A DNA stretch of 64,000 nt from Promethearchaeia archaeon (GTDB lineage: Archaea; Asgardarchaeota; Lokiarchaeia; Sigyniarchaeales; SOKP01). Made by a program: the position numbers and the translations under genes. Location of the stretch: positions 1 through 64,000 of the forward strand of contig JAHQWK010000029.1 in NCBI GenBank assembly GCA_029856145.1. The letters run 5' to 3'. Below are positions 1-8,452 of this stretch, piece by piece. Under the pieces are notes generated by a model. It searched no databases. It saw only the letters and a list, made by a program, of their open reading frames with translations, and was not told where the DNA came from. Numbering within the stretch: position 1 is the stretch's first letter; each line of letters opens with the position of its first letter.

Positions 1-1
1 A

Positions 2-370
2 AAACATACTATATATGTACATTTAGATCAATTATTAAAGGAAAATAGGATTTCTAAGAAAGAAAAAAATGGAAAAACAGTTATTCTAATTAAAGACCAA
101 ACTAAACAAGAGGTAATTGAGAGAGCACTAATGGTTTTTGATGAAGAAACTAAATCTATCCTTTATAAATTTATTAAGCAAAAATCTATTAAAGATGAGA
201 ATATTTTACTGTTTTTTAAGGATACAATTCCAAAATTAACATGTTTTATATCAGATTTGTTAGAAGATATTCTACCTAAAATAGTTATACCTAAAGACTT
301 TTCAAATAACCTGAAGGAAAATCTCCTAAAATTCTATTCAAATGAATATATTAGTTCTCAGTTATTTTGA
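2..370 (+). CDS. C-terminal part of a winged-helix regulator (5' end outside window)
   Basis: The reading frame is open from base 2, well before the first ATG at 131, so this is the 3' part of a gene that begins outside the window. The first residues visible (YVHLDQLLKENRISKKEKNGK) look like the recognition helix and wing of an ArsR/MarR-type winged helix: a helix with the HLDQLLKE pattern, then a basic wing and a beta-strand (TVILI). The rest is a helical C-terminal region without a motif I recognise. It is probably a DNA-binding regulator. Ligand and targets cannot be seen. A downstream membrane protein follows after 84 bases. Confidence 0.6.
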   Translation, partial: KHTIYVHLDQLLKENRISKKEKNGKTVILIKDQTKQEVIERALMVFDEETKSILYKFIKQKSIKDENILLFFKDTIPKLTCFISDLLEDILPKIVIPKDFSNNLKENLLKFYSNEYISSQLF

Positions 371-454
371 TGATTTTACAATTTGGTAAAAAATTATAAA
401 TATCTCTATACATAAAATAATAGAAAGCAATTAATAGCTTTAGAATAGATAACT

Positions 455-1165
455 ATGATCTATAATGATATTGATTTACCTCGATATTTTGCTATATTTA
501 TTACAGATAATTTAATAATTGGTTGTGCAATTTTTTTATCATATAAACTTTTAAGAAGAAAAAGGAATAGAGCAACATTTACATTAAGTAGTTATTACCT
601 TTTTTATAGCATAGGGTTGATAATTAATGAAATAATGTTTCCAGTACTTATAAATCCTATCGCTAGGAATTTTAATCTCTTTGCTACATTCATAGCTTTT
701 CTTTCTTCACCTTTTCTATTAATATTTTTACTCAATCTATATTATACTGAACCAAAATTACATTTCAAATATCAAATTTTGATATTTTTAACATATGCTA
801 TAATTTTGATTTTAATTTTAAATTATCCTGGAGGTTTTCAATACGACGAATCCACAAATTGGAAGCCTCTCTATAGTTTTGAATTATTTATTCTCTTAAA
901 TATTTTTATAACTATTTCAACAATCACACCCCAATTAGTTTATACCATTATATTGTATAAAAATATAATTGAATCTGATTTAAGAAAGAGACTTAATTAT
1001 TTTTTCTTTGGTTTATGGATTGGAAATATATTTATTTATTACGGAGGGATATTCTTCAATACTTGGAGTAATATAACTTTTCGAATAAGTTATAGTATAG
1101 TTATATTTGTGGTTACGATTCTTGTTAGTTTTTTAATTTTTTACGGCGTTGGTAAGGAAATCTAA
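455..1165 (+). CDS. Seven-helix membrane protein of unknown function
   Basis: 236 residues with about seven hydrophobic helices (roughly residues 10-30, 45-65, 70-95, 107-125, 143-168, 180-205 and 212-232), short basic loops (KLLRRKRNRA near 32-41) and no extended soluble domain. The layout resembles the 7-TM sensor modules found at the N-terminus of some histidine kinases, but no kinase domain follows. I do not recognise the family. It lies 84 bases after a winged-helix gene on the same strand and could be co-transcribed with it. The start is an ATG with no clear Shine-Dalgarno sequence. Confidence 0.6.
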   Translation: MIYNDIDLPRYFAIFITDNLIIGCAIFLSYKLLRRKRNRATFTLSSYYLFYSIGLIINEIMFPVLINPIARNFNLFATFIAFLSSPFLLIFLLNLYYTEPKLHFKYQILIFLTYAIILILILNYPGGFQYDESTNWKPLYSFELFILLNIFITISTITPQLVYTIILYKNIIESDLRKRLNYFFFGLWIGNIFIYYGGIFFNTWSNITFRISYSIVIFVVTILVSFLIFYGVGKEI

Positions 1166-1287
1166 TTTATGCTTACTAAAATTACGTATAGATTTAAACT
1201 TGATATCTTTTTTTTATATTTAAAGCTTGATATGTAATCCGAGAAAAAAAAACACAAAAAAAAATTAATTTTCTAAAATTAAAAAAA

Positions 1288-1836
1288 GTGAAAAAATTTA
1301 TGGAACAAAAAGTAATGAAGGGAGAAATTGATACAAAGTTTGATGAAGCACTTAAGCAATTTGAAGAGATTTTTCCTAAACTAAATCCTATTGAAGGTGG
1401 CTGTGCAGAAGCAACATTGACAGGCATTTTAAATATACTAGGAATCCAAGATGGATTAATCAATAACATTATGATTCCCTTATCGGGTGGACTAGGTGGG
1501 TATAAGTCTGAAAAAGACTGGTGTGGTCCTTGTGGTGCTATCGTTGGAGGGTGTGCTGCAGTAGGTGCAATTTTAGGAGGAAAAGGAAGAGAAAAGATGT
1601 CGAGTGATTTAGTTCCCGTTGCTTATATGAAATCGGCACAATTTGCGAAAGAATTCGAAAAGGAGTTTGGTTCGGTAATTTGCCCCAACTTATCTGGGTA
1701 TGATTTCAGTGATCCAAATGTATTGATGAAATACGTTGAAGACGGTACATGGGGAAAAAAATGTTATAAGTATGTTTTATGGGCAATTGATCATATTAGA
1801 AAACTCATGGGAGAAGAATTGAAGAAAAATTGGTAG
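1288..1836 (+). CDS. C_GCAxxG_C_C family putative redox-active protein
   Basis: 182 residues. Cysteine motifs typical of the C_GCAxxG_C_C family (Pfam putative redox-active protein) are present: GGCAEATLTGIL near residues 36-48, and CGPCGAIVGGCAAVG near 74-88, followed by a further cysteine in VICPNL and one in KCYKY. The family is thought to be a small redox or metal-binding protein, often beside oxidoreductases or transporters; its reaction is not established. The GTG at 1288 or the in-frame ATG at 1300 could be the start. A T-rich tract (1856-1871) follows the stop. A convergent winged-helix regulator lies downstream. Confidence 0.75.
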   Translation: MKKFMEQKVMKGEIDTKFDEALKQFEEIFPKLNPIEGGCAEATLTGILNILGIQDGLINNIMIPLSGGLGGYKSEKDWCGPCGAIVGGCAAVGAILGGKGREKMSSDLVPVAYMKSAQFAKEFEKEFGSVICPNLSGYDFSDPNVLMKYVEDGTWGKKCYKYVLWAIDHIRKLMGEELKKNW

Positions 1837-1855
1837 ATCTACATCAAATTTCAAA

Positions 1856-1871
1856 TTTTTTATTTTTTTTT
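1856..1871 (+). terminator. Poly-T tract after the C_GCAxxG_C_C gene
   Basis: Two T runs (1856-1861 and 1863-1871) lie 20-35 bases after the stop at 1836. Oligo-T on the coding strand is the usual archaeal termination signal. No stem is evident. AT-richness makes such runs common here, so confidence is limited. Confidence 0.4.
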
Positions 1872-1935
1872 ATTAATCTAAGCCAATCAGAATGAATAAG
1901 AAGAGTATAATCTATAAAAAGGTGTAATTTGGTTA

Positions 1936-2742
1936 TTATTTACCTCTCAATTTTCTTTTTTTAAAGGTATATAAAGCTTTTAGGGGTAAGGTTGAAAGAA
2001 ATGCTATATATTCGCGTTCCTTTACTTCAGGATCGTTATTTTGTGCTGTTACTAATTCAATATTCTTTTTAATAAAATCTAGCTGTGCTTTCTTAAATTG
2101 GTTATAATATTTTTCACTGAAATAGGTCCAACCAAAAAAAGGTCCCAATTTCGAATCAAAGCTAAAAAATTTGTCATAAATTTTTGTAGCATTTGGGATA
2201 TTATCAAGTTGTGATTCAAAACTATTTAATAATGGATTTAATAAGTCTAGTAGAATGTTAAAACTGTGAATGGCGACTCTAGTTAGATCAATTTTTCTTT
2301 TGTAGAATTCAACTAATTTTTTTGGATCTACTGGTGGTGATGGATTAATCGGACGATATTCAAGTACTTGTAGTATTTTTTTGTTTATTTGATATAATTT
2401 TGGAGGGATTTTTCCTTTTTGATGCTTATCAGCTTTTCGTGAAATAATCAAACCGTCTTGTTCCATGTTTTCAAGATGTCTAGCTACTGTAGATTTACTT
2501 TGTTCAACCATATGGCTAATTTGGGTTATATTCAATTCATCAAATACCCTTAAAATGTTCATAATATCAAATCGTATATTATGTTTACCAAGTAGATGAA
2601 AATAGTTTTCAATTGTTTCTATTTCTTTATCATTCAATTTTATTATAATTTCTTCTCCATTTGGTAAGGTTATAGTGAATTTTTGTTCCTTATCCACTTT
2701 TAGCTTATCCGGTACAACTTCACGGTGTTCTTTTTTAGACAT
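1936..2742 (-). CDS. ArsR-like winged-helix transcriptional regulator
   Basis: 268 residues. After a short charged N-terminus, residues about 50-130 form a winged helix: helix-turn-helix text (NITQISHMVEQSKSTVARHLENMEQDGLI is the visible pattern, in short: ITQIS, KSTVARHLE, MEQDGLI) followed by a basic wing (RKADKHQKGK) and a strand (KLYQIN). The remaining 130 residues are helical and may be a dimerisation or ligand domain. This is the ArsR/MarR-like layout common in Asgard archaea. It is divergent from the small membrane protein at 3022. The shared 279-bp gap holds a perfect 14-bp inverted repeat (2895-2908 / 2976-2989), so autoregulation together with control of 3022 is plausible. The ligand is unknown. 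Confidence 0.8.
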   Translation of the reverse strand: MSKKEHREVVPDKLKVDKEQKFTITLPNGEEIIIKLNDKEIETIENYFHLLGKHNIRFDIMNILRVFDELNITQISHMVEQSKSTVARHLENMEQDGLIISRKADKHQKGKIPPKLYQINKKILQVLEYRPINPSPPVDPKKLVEFYKRKIDLTRVAIHSFNILLDLLNPLLNSFESQLDNIPNATKIYDKFFSFDSKLGPFFGWTYFSEKYYNQFKKAQLDFIKKNIELVTAQNNDPEVKEREYIAFLSTLPLKALYTFKKRKLRGK

Positions 2743-2894
2743 TTTTTAATATCATCTCTCTAAAATTCATTAATTTTTTTCATATGTGCTAGTTTCAGTT
2801 TTTTTCTTTAATAATATTATAGCGTACTAATTTTTTAGTTTTTTGGTTTGATAGTCCGTTTCATCAGTTTATGTATTCTAACATTTAAGATGGT

Positions 2895-2989
2895 TTAGTC
2901 TTCGATATAATGGTTTTATTAGATATCATATCAGTGATAAGATTTAAATATAAACCGTCCCAATAATATAACGACATATCGAAGACTAA
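2895..2989. promoter_or_regulatory. Divergent control region with a perfect 14-bp inverted repeat
   Basis: TTAGTCTTCGATAT at 2895-2908 is the exact reverse complement of ATATCGAAGACTAA at 2976-2989; the arms are separated by 67 bp. Between them lies a TATA-like element (TTTAAATATA, 2943-2952) suited to transcription of the gene at 3022. The right arm would fall near the expected transcription start. The arrangement suits two half-sites for the neighbouring winged-helix regulator (1936-2742), or one long-range looped operator. Binding is inferred, not shown. Confidence 0.55.
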
Positions 2990-3021
2990 TTTAAAAATAA
3001 AAAAAAAGTTGATAAAAAAAA

Positions 3022-3417
3022 ATGACCGAAATTAAAAAACTTACAAAAATCGTACTTTTAGTGGATACTATTCTTTGGTTCATATTTGGGACACTCCTTA
3101 CATTTCTATATGATATGACCATGAATCCTGAGGGTTGGACAAATCCCTTTCTCCCAAGATTGTTTGGGGGAGTTAATTACCTATCTGCTATTTTCGCAAT
3201 TTTAATGCTTCGCAAAAAAGAATGGGAAGAAATTAAATTTACATTTGAGTATTTTTTAGGTTTAATTATAACGACATTAATCATTGAAGTTACTGTATTT
3301 GCTACATTTAGCTCCACTTTTGGAGCTTCGCAGATTCTAAACAATTCATTTACTATAACTGTAGAGGTTGTACTTTTAACGCTTGGAATTGTCACTTATA
3401 TCAAACAGAGAAGCTAA
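3022..3417 (+). CDS. Four-helix small membrane protein
   Basis: 131 residues with four hydrophobic segments (about 9-30, 48-64, 76-97 and 108-126). A short charged N-terminus and a basic C-terminus (YIKQRS) flank them. I recognise no family. It sits opposite the winged-helix regulator at 1936-2742 and behind the inverted repeat 2895/2989, so it is the most likely target of that regulator. The start is ATG in an A-rich leader without a Shine-Dalgarno sequence, which fits a leaderless or short-leader transcript. A run of twelve T follows at 3443-3454. Confidence 0.6.
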   Translation: MTEIKKLTKIVLLVDTILWFIFGTLLTFLYDMTMNPEGWTNPFLPRLFGGVNYLSAIFAILMLRKKEWEEIKFTFEYFLGLIITTLIIEVTVFATFSSTFGASQILNNSFTITVEVVLLTLGIVTYIKQRS

Positions 3418-3442
3418 ACGCCATAAATTAAAAAATTTCTAA

Positions 3443-3454
3443 TTTTTTTTTTTT
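3443..3454 (+). terminator. T12 tract after the small membrane protein gene
   Basis: A run of twelve T starts 26 bases after the stop codon at 3417. This matches archaeal oligo-T termination. Confidence 0.5.
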
Positions 3455-3623
3455 ATTTCTTGAATATTTTCTGTAATTTGGTAAATCTAATTAGATCTCT
3501 GACTATGAAAGAATTAAAAATTAGAATTCAAATTTTAATTAGAATTAAAAATTGAAATCGCTTAGATTTATATTTTTAAAATTTCTAAGATCATTATAAC
3601 TTATATTATTTTATGTGGTATTA

Positions 3624-5282
3624 ATGACAGAAGAACATACACAAGAAGAAAAACCAGTAGGCAGACTTACTGGTAAAACGACAACTCATACAGTTACAGT
3701 CGTATTGGAAGGTACTTCAGTTGAAAGGAATAACTATTTAGTGGTTTATGGTGAAAAAGATGAAGAAGGGAAGAAGCAATATTTTGTAATGTACATTACC
3801 GACATGTGGACTGATGAGAAGGGCCGTATGGCAAAGTTATCCGTATTAGGAGAGAGACCAACAAGACCTTTTGAAATTGGTTCGGATGTCTTCATGGCTA
3901 AAGAAGAGCAAATTTCAAAGATTTTGGGAATTTTCAATCCACCGGAAGAATCCGTCTCTTTAGGAAAACTCATTGGTTATCCTTACGAAGTATATTTATT
4001 AATAAAGAATTTTGGTAGAATTTTCATTACAGGAAAGTCAGGAAGTGGAAAATCCTATACAATGGGAATTCTTGCAGAGGAATTTCTTAAGAAGGGAATT
4101 CCTGTTGTAATATTGGATAGACACGGAGAATATAGCAGTTTAAAAGTTGCTGGCGAAGATCTACCAGAAGGTGAAAGTGAGTTTGTTGATAGCATAATTG
4201 AATTTTCTGATTTAAAGAAAAATAAAGGTGGAGATGTTGATATTGAGTATTTATTTTCATTAAACCCTTCAGATATAGTTGCACCTAATCTTTGTACTAT
4301 AGTTAATTTAAATGGAATGGCCTTAGAAGTTCAAGAAGCAATAGCGGGCAAATTACTCAAAAAACTATATGATGCCAGCACAACAAGAGGTATACCCCCT
4401 TTCTACTTGTTTTTAGATGAGGCTCACTTATTTGCTGGTAAGAAACAAACAGAAACTTGCGCAGTAGTTAGATTATTTGCTCAAGAAGGGAGAAAGTTTG
4501 GAGCTAATATAATCATAGGGACACAACGTCCACAATTATTAGATACTACAATAAGAGCTCAAGCAGGAACTTGGGTTGTTCACAACCTTTCTGATATACG
4601 AGATATTGGAATTACTATTTCGAGCGCTGAAGATTTAAGTAATGAAAATAAATCAGATATTTCTGGGTTGGATAAAGGACAAGCGATAATCTGTGGAGAA
4701 GCTGCTAAGGGAATTCCTCTCTTTGTGGAAATAAGAAAACGGCGAACAAAACATGGGGGCGTTAGCTTTAATCCGTTAGATTTCCTCTCACAACAAACAG
4801 TTGAACAGCTACAAAAGCGAAAAGAAAGGCTTTTAGGCGGAAAATCTGCTGATGAATTAGAAACTGGAAAAACTATATTTGAAGAAATGAGGGAACCAAA
4901 AAAAGCTGCTGATTATTTAGATGAAATTGCATCGCTAAAAGTTAGAATTCAAGAATTAGAGGATGAAGTGTCCCGATTAAAACAAAAAGTTGCGGATGTA
5001 AAAGAGGGAAAAGATATCCCTCTTATTGCTACTGATGAGGCCATAGAAGATTTGCAAATTGAAATAAACGTGTGGAAGGAGAAATACAACTTTTTAAAAG
5101 AAATGGCAGAGAAGGGTGGAGAAGATATGGCCCCCTTAGATGATAACAGCGAAAGGGTATTAGATTTGAATAATAGAATAATAGAAATAGATGCACAGGT
5201 TAAGAAATATAAATCAAAATACGACGATGCGCTAATCTTGGCTGAAAAATCAATAGCTGAACTAAAAAAGAGAAAAAAATAA
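3624..5282 (+). CDS. herA: HerA-like bipolar DNA-translocase ATPase with C-terminal coiled coil
   Basis: The protein is an FtsK/HerA-type P-loop ATPase. Numbering from the upstream GTG at 3615: an N-terminal beta-barrel-like region (about 15-100, HAS-barrel type), Walker A GKSGSGKS at 140-147, DRHGEY at 168-173, Walker B FLDEAH near 266-271 and a downstream arginine-rich segment with GTQRPQ. Residues about 430-555 are charged and heptad-like, a long coiled coil not typical of HerA from Sulfolobus. HerA normally works with the NurA nuclease in DNA end resection, but no NurA is seen within the window. ATG at 3624 is preferred over the GTG at 3615. The next gene is an M42 peptidase, apparently unrelated. 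Confidence 0.8.
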   Translation: MTEEHTQEEKPVGRLTGKTTTHTVTVVLEGTSVERNNYLVVYGEKDEEGKKQYFVMYITDMWTDEKGRMAKLSVLGERPTRPFEIGSDVFMAKEEQISKILGIFNPPEESVSLGKLIGYPYEVYLLIKNFGRIFITGKSGSGKSYTMGILAEEFLKKGIPVVILDRHGEYSSLKVAGEDLPEGESEFVDSIIEFSDLKKNKGGDVDIEYLFSLNPSDIVAPNLCTIVNLNGMALEVQEAIAGKLLKKLYDASTTRGIPPFYLFLDEAHLFAGKKQTETCAVVRLFAQEGRKFGANIIIGTQRPQLLDTTIRAQAGTWVVHNLSDIRDIGITISSAEDLSNENKSDISGLDKGQAIICGEAAKGIPLFVEIRKRRTKHGGVSFNPLDFLSQQTVEQLQKRKERLLGGKSADELETGKTIFEEMREPKKAADYLDEIASLKVRIQELEDEVSRLKQKVADVKEGKDIPLIATDEAIEDLQIEINVWKEKYNFLKEMAEKGGEDMAPLDDNSERVLDLNNRIIEIDAQVKKYKSKYDDALILAEKSIAELKKRKK

Positions 5283-5302
5283 TTTTTTTTATAATATTTC
5301 GT

Positions 5303-5329
5303 CCAAATTCTTTTTTTTAATGAATTTGG
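5303..5329 (+). repeat. Hairpin with T-rich loop between herA-like and peptidase genes
   Basis: CCAAATTC (5303-5310) and GAATTTGG (5322-5329) form a perfect 8-bp stem around an 11-base loop beginning with T8. It follows another T run (5283-5290) directly after the stop at 5282. It could act as a 3'-end or processing structure for the ATPase mRNA, or as a terminator. Confidence 0.4.
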
Positions 5330-5415
5330 CTGTTTTAACTAATTTTTTTTAAATATCTTAAACTATATATGTAAAATATTAATTACACAATTATTAATTT
5401 AAAACATATTTACTT

Positions 5416-6495
5416 GTGAGTAGAATCAATTTGAATATTGAAAGTATTAAAGAATTACAGCAAAAGTTATCATCCATACTTGGTGTATCCGGACATGAAG
5501 AAGAAGTTAGTAATTTTATTCTTGAAGAAATTGAAAAGAGAGATTTAGTTGATAAAGTATGGATTGATCCTCTTGGAAATGTTTTAGCTATTAAGGAGGG
5601 AACTACTGGAAAAACTAGGATCTTATTAGACGCTCATATTGATGAAATTGGATTTATGATTTCTCATGTAACAGAGAAGGGATTTTTACGGTTTGTATCC
5701 ATTGGTGGCTGGGATAATAGAATCCTTTTAGGACAATCAGTAATCTTGAAATCTGGGGATGGAAAATTATATAATGGAATTATTGGCTCAAAGCCGCCTC
5801 ATCTTACCACTATTGAAGAGCGAAAGAAAGTAGTTGATATGGAGAATATGTATATTGATATTGGTTTGTCTTCCTATGATGAGGTAATTGAAAATAATAT
5901 TAATATTGGGACTGTAGGTACTTTATTTAGTCCTTTTATAGAATTTCCTAATGGAATGGTTCGTGGTAAAGCATTTGACGACCGTAGTGCTTGTAATGTT
6001 CTCCTTCATACTTTAATGCTTTTAAAAGAAAAAGAACACTCTGATACTGTGCTCTTTAATTTTGCTGTGCAAGAAGAAACAGGTGGTCAAGGAGCTATAA
6101 CTGGAGCTTATAACTTAAAACCTACTATGGCTCTTGCAATAGAGAATACAACTGCTGCCGACGTACCTGGGATTAGCAAAGATAAAATTCCAGTATATAT
6201 TGGACAGGGCCCAGCAATAACAGTTGCTGACAGATCAATCATCTCAAATCCTAAAGTTAATCGACGATTGATTAAAAATGCTGAACAAGAAAATATTCTT
6301 TATCAATTTAAAAAACCTAGATATGGAAGTACCGACGCAGGAAAAATTCAAATCACACGTGGTGGTGTACCAAGTTCGGTTGTGTCTGTTCCATGTCGAT
6401 ATATTCATTCCCCAACGTCCTTATTAAAGTTGGAGGATATTTTAGAAACGGTACGATTAATAGAGGCATTTATAAGAAATCCTGCTAATATCTAA
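5416..6495 (+). CDS. M42 family metallo-aminopeptidase
   Basis: 359 residues, the normal size for M42 (TET/glutamyl-aminopeptidase/CelM) enzymes, which are cytoplasmic dinuclear-metal exopeptidases that often form dodecamers. Visible metal and catalytic residues: H74 and D76 in DAHIDEIGF, the bridging D188 in AFDDRSACN, the general-base pair E220/E221 in QEETGGQG and H331 in YIHSPTS. The position that is usually Asp in the AIDxT motif is Glu here (AIENTT, E243), a conservative change. The start is GTG at 5416. Role: removal of N-terminal residues from peptides, consistent with the amino-acid-fermenting gene content. It stands alone, with no operon partners. Confidence 0.9.
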   Translation: MSRINLNIESIKELQQKLSSILGVSGHEEEVSNFILEEIEKRDLVDKVWIDPLGNVLAIKEGTTGKTRILLDAHIDEIGFMISHVTEKGFLRFVSIGGWDNRILLGQSVILKSGDGKLYNGIIGSKPPHLTTIEERKKVVDMENMYIDIGLSSYDEVIENNINIGTVGTLFSPFIEFPNGMVRGKAFDDRSACNVLLHTLMLLKEKEHSDTVLFNFAVQEETGGQGAITGAYNLKPTMALAIENTTAADVPGISKDKIPVYIGQGPAITVADRSIISNPKVNRRLIKNAEQENILYQFKKPRYGSTDAGKIQITRGGVPSSVVSVPCRYIHSPTSLLKLEDILETVRLIEAFIRNPANI

Positions 6496-6659
6496 TTCTA
6501 TCTTAAGAAATAAATCTTCTTAAGAAATGTTAATTCTTATTTTGCTATAATAAATTTTTTGCCCATTCTCTTCCTTCCAAAAAAATTAACATTAATAAAT
6601 TCTCAAATCAAATTATTTTAATAATAAAATTTCAGTAAAACAATTCAAATTTGATAAAA

Positions 6660-8348
6660 ATGAAAAGAATTGAATTAACCAGAAAAAGAATAATCTTACT
6701 GTGTATGTTTTTAGCAATCTTCGTGATAGGTACGGTTCTAATTTTTATTACACCAATAAGTGTTAAAGCTACTTATAATAAAACAGTTCAAACGAGTGAT
6801 GGAGTTACAATTTCTTTTAATGTGTTTGAGCCTAAAACTGGTGGAGCAAATAAGAAAGTCATAATTTTAGGACATGGGGTGATGTCAAACAAAGAAATGT
6901 TAAAGGGTTATGCTATAGACCTTGCTGCTGCAGGGTTTGTGGCAATACCATTTGATTTTAGAGGTCATGGACAGAGTACTGGTGTACTAGATTGGCAATT
7001 ACTTACATATGATATCGAAGCGATTATAACATATATTAATTCTAGACCTGATATTGACTCCTCCAATCTTGGATATTTAGGTTATTCTATGGGGGGTGTC
7101 GGATTGCAAGTTGTTAATGAATCAACTGACTTTAAGTGTTTCATAGGAGCAGGAACTAGATTTTCTACTAATTTAAGGAAAGGAAGTTCTTCAGCTCCTC
7201 TTAATATACTAATGATTCTTGGACGATACGATGAATTGATAACACCAGAAGATTTAAAAATAGGATTATCTGATTACACCGGAATTCCAGTAGCAGATCT
7301 CGATGTTAATAAATTATACGGGAGCTTTCAAGATGGAAATGCTTCTATGATATATTTAGATGATCTTTCTAATCATGTATTAGGTAATTGGGATCCTGAC
7401 TTCATTCGGGAAGCAAGAAATTTCGCAATGAATACTTTTCCAGACGTACAACCTATCGATGAGAATTTTTATGCAAATATAAGACTATTTATCCTTTCTT
7501 TCCAGCTTCTTGGAGGTTTTGGATTTTTTGTCCTAATTATTGACCCTCTTTCAAAGTTGATTCTAAAGCAGAGAGAAGAAGAATTTTTCAAATTAGATCT
7601 TGAAGATGGAAAAACTTTAACTATCGGAAGTAAAACATTGGGATATTCCTTAATTTTTGGTATACCGGGAATTATTATTTTTATTCCTATAATCCTCATT
7701 GTATTTTTAGCTACAGCAGGTTTCGTTTCCGCTTTATTATTTGGTCAGGCTTTTGGAATTTTAATTTTACTTTGGAGAATGGGTAAGAAAAAGAATATCA
7801 AGCTGACTGAAATCATAAGAAAACCATTTAAAATTTCAAGAAACAATCTTGTTAGACAATTCTTACTGGGATTAATATTAGCTATACTTCTAACTTTAAT
7901 CATTTATCTTTCAGGTGGATTAAATTATATAGGAATGATTCCATCCGTACTAAAAATTCCTTGGATTCCCTTGTTTCTTATAATTAATTTCATCATTTTC
8001 ATGATATTCGGTTTGCTATTTCATGGAGTCCTCCAAAACAAATTTGAAACTGACTTTAAATCTATTTTAAAAGTATCATCACTTATATTCGGATTTCCCT
8101 TTCTATACATGTTTACCTATCTTTTCATCGTATCGCTTCTTATGAGAAGCTTCTTTTATTTCGGATCTTTTATACCTTTTGCAATACCATTATTTCTAAT
8201 GAATGCATTTCTTTCAACATTAATATACCAGAAGACAGATAATATAATTGCAGGAGCTATTGTTAATACATTATTCTTTACCTTAATGATTTGCACAATT
8301 TCACCATATCAAAGTGGATTAAGTTTCATTCTAGGCTTTTTTCGATAA
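6660..8348 (+). CDS. Alpha/beta-hydrolase with C-terminal multi-helix membrane domain
   Basis: About 562 residues from the ATG at 6660 (an in-frame TTG lies at 6651). An N-terminal membrane anchor (about 12-35) is followed by an alpha/beta-hydrolase fold of some 250 residues: the oxyanion-type GHGVMS, the nucleophile elbow GYSMGG, an acid candidate in GRYDELI and a histidine in SNHVLG. After about residue 275 come seven or eight hydrophobic helices with a short charged loop. The hydrolase part would face outside if the first helix is a signal anchor. The substrate is unknown; peptidase or esterase are both possible. The fusion with a polytopic membrane domain is uncommon. It stands alone. Confidence 0.75.
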   Translation: MKRIELTRKRIILLCMFLAIFVIGTVLIFITPISVKATYNKTVQTSDGVTISFNVFEPKTGGANKKVIILGHGVMSNKEMLKGYAIDLAAAGFVAIPFDFRGHGQSTGVLDWQLLTYDIEAIITYINSRPDIDSSNLGYLGYSMGGVGLQVVNESTDFKCFIGAGTRFSTNLRKGSSSAPLNILMILGRYDELITPEDLKIGLSDYTGIPVADLDVNKLYGSFQDGNASMIYLDDLSNHVLGNWDPDFIREARNFAMNTFPDVQPIDENFYANIRLFILSFQLLGGFGFFVLIIDPLSKLILKQREEEFFKLDLEDGKTLTIGSKTLGYSLIFGIPGIIIFIPIILIVFLATAGFVSALLFGQAFGILILLWRMGKKKNIKLTEIIRKPFKISRNNLVRQFLLGLILAILLTLIIYLSGGLNYIGMIPSVLKIPWIPLFLIINFIIFMIFGLLFHGVLQNKFETDFKSILKVSSLIFGFPFLYMFTYLFIVSLLMRSFFYFGSFIPFAIPLFLMNAFLSTLIYQKTDNIIAGAIVNTLFFTLMICTISPYQSGLSFILGFFR

Positions 8349-8452
8349 TAAGATTAAATACTCCCTTTTTTTTATTTTTGGAATAATAATTTGAAGTTTT
8401 TCTAAGGTAAAATTAAAAATTTTAAATTTGAATAAATCTTATTTTTTCAACA

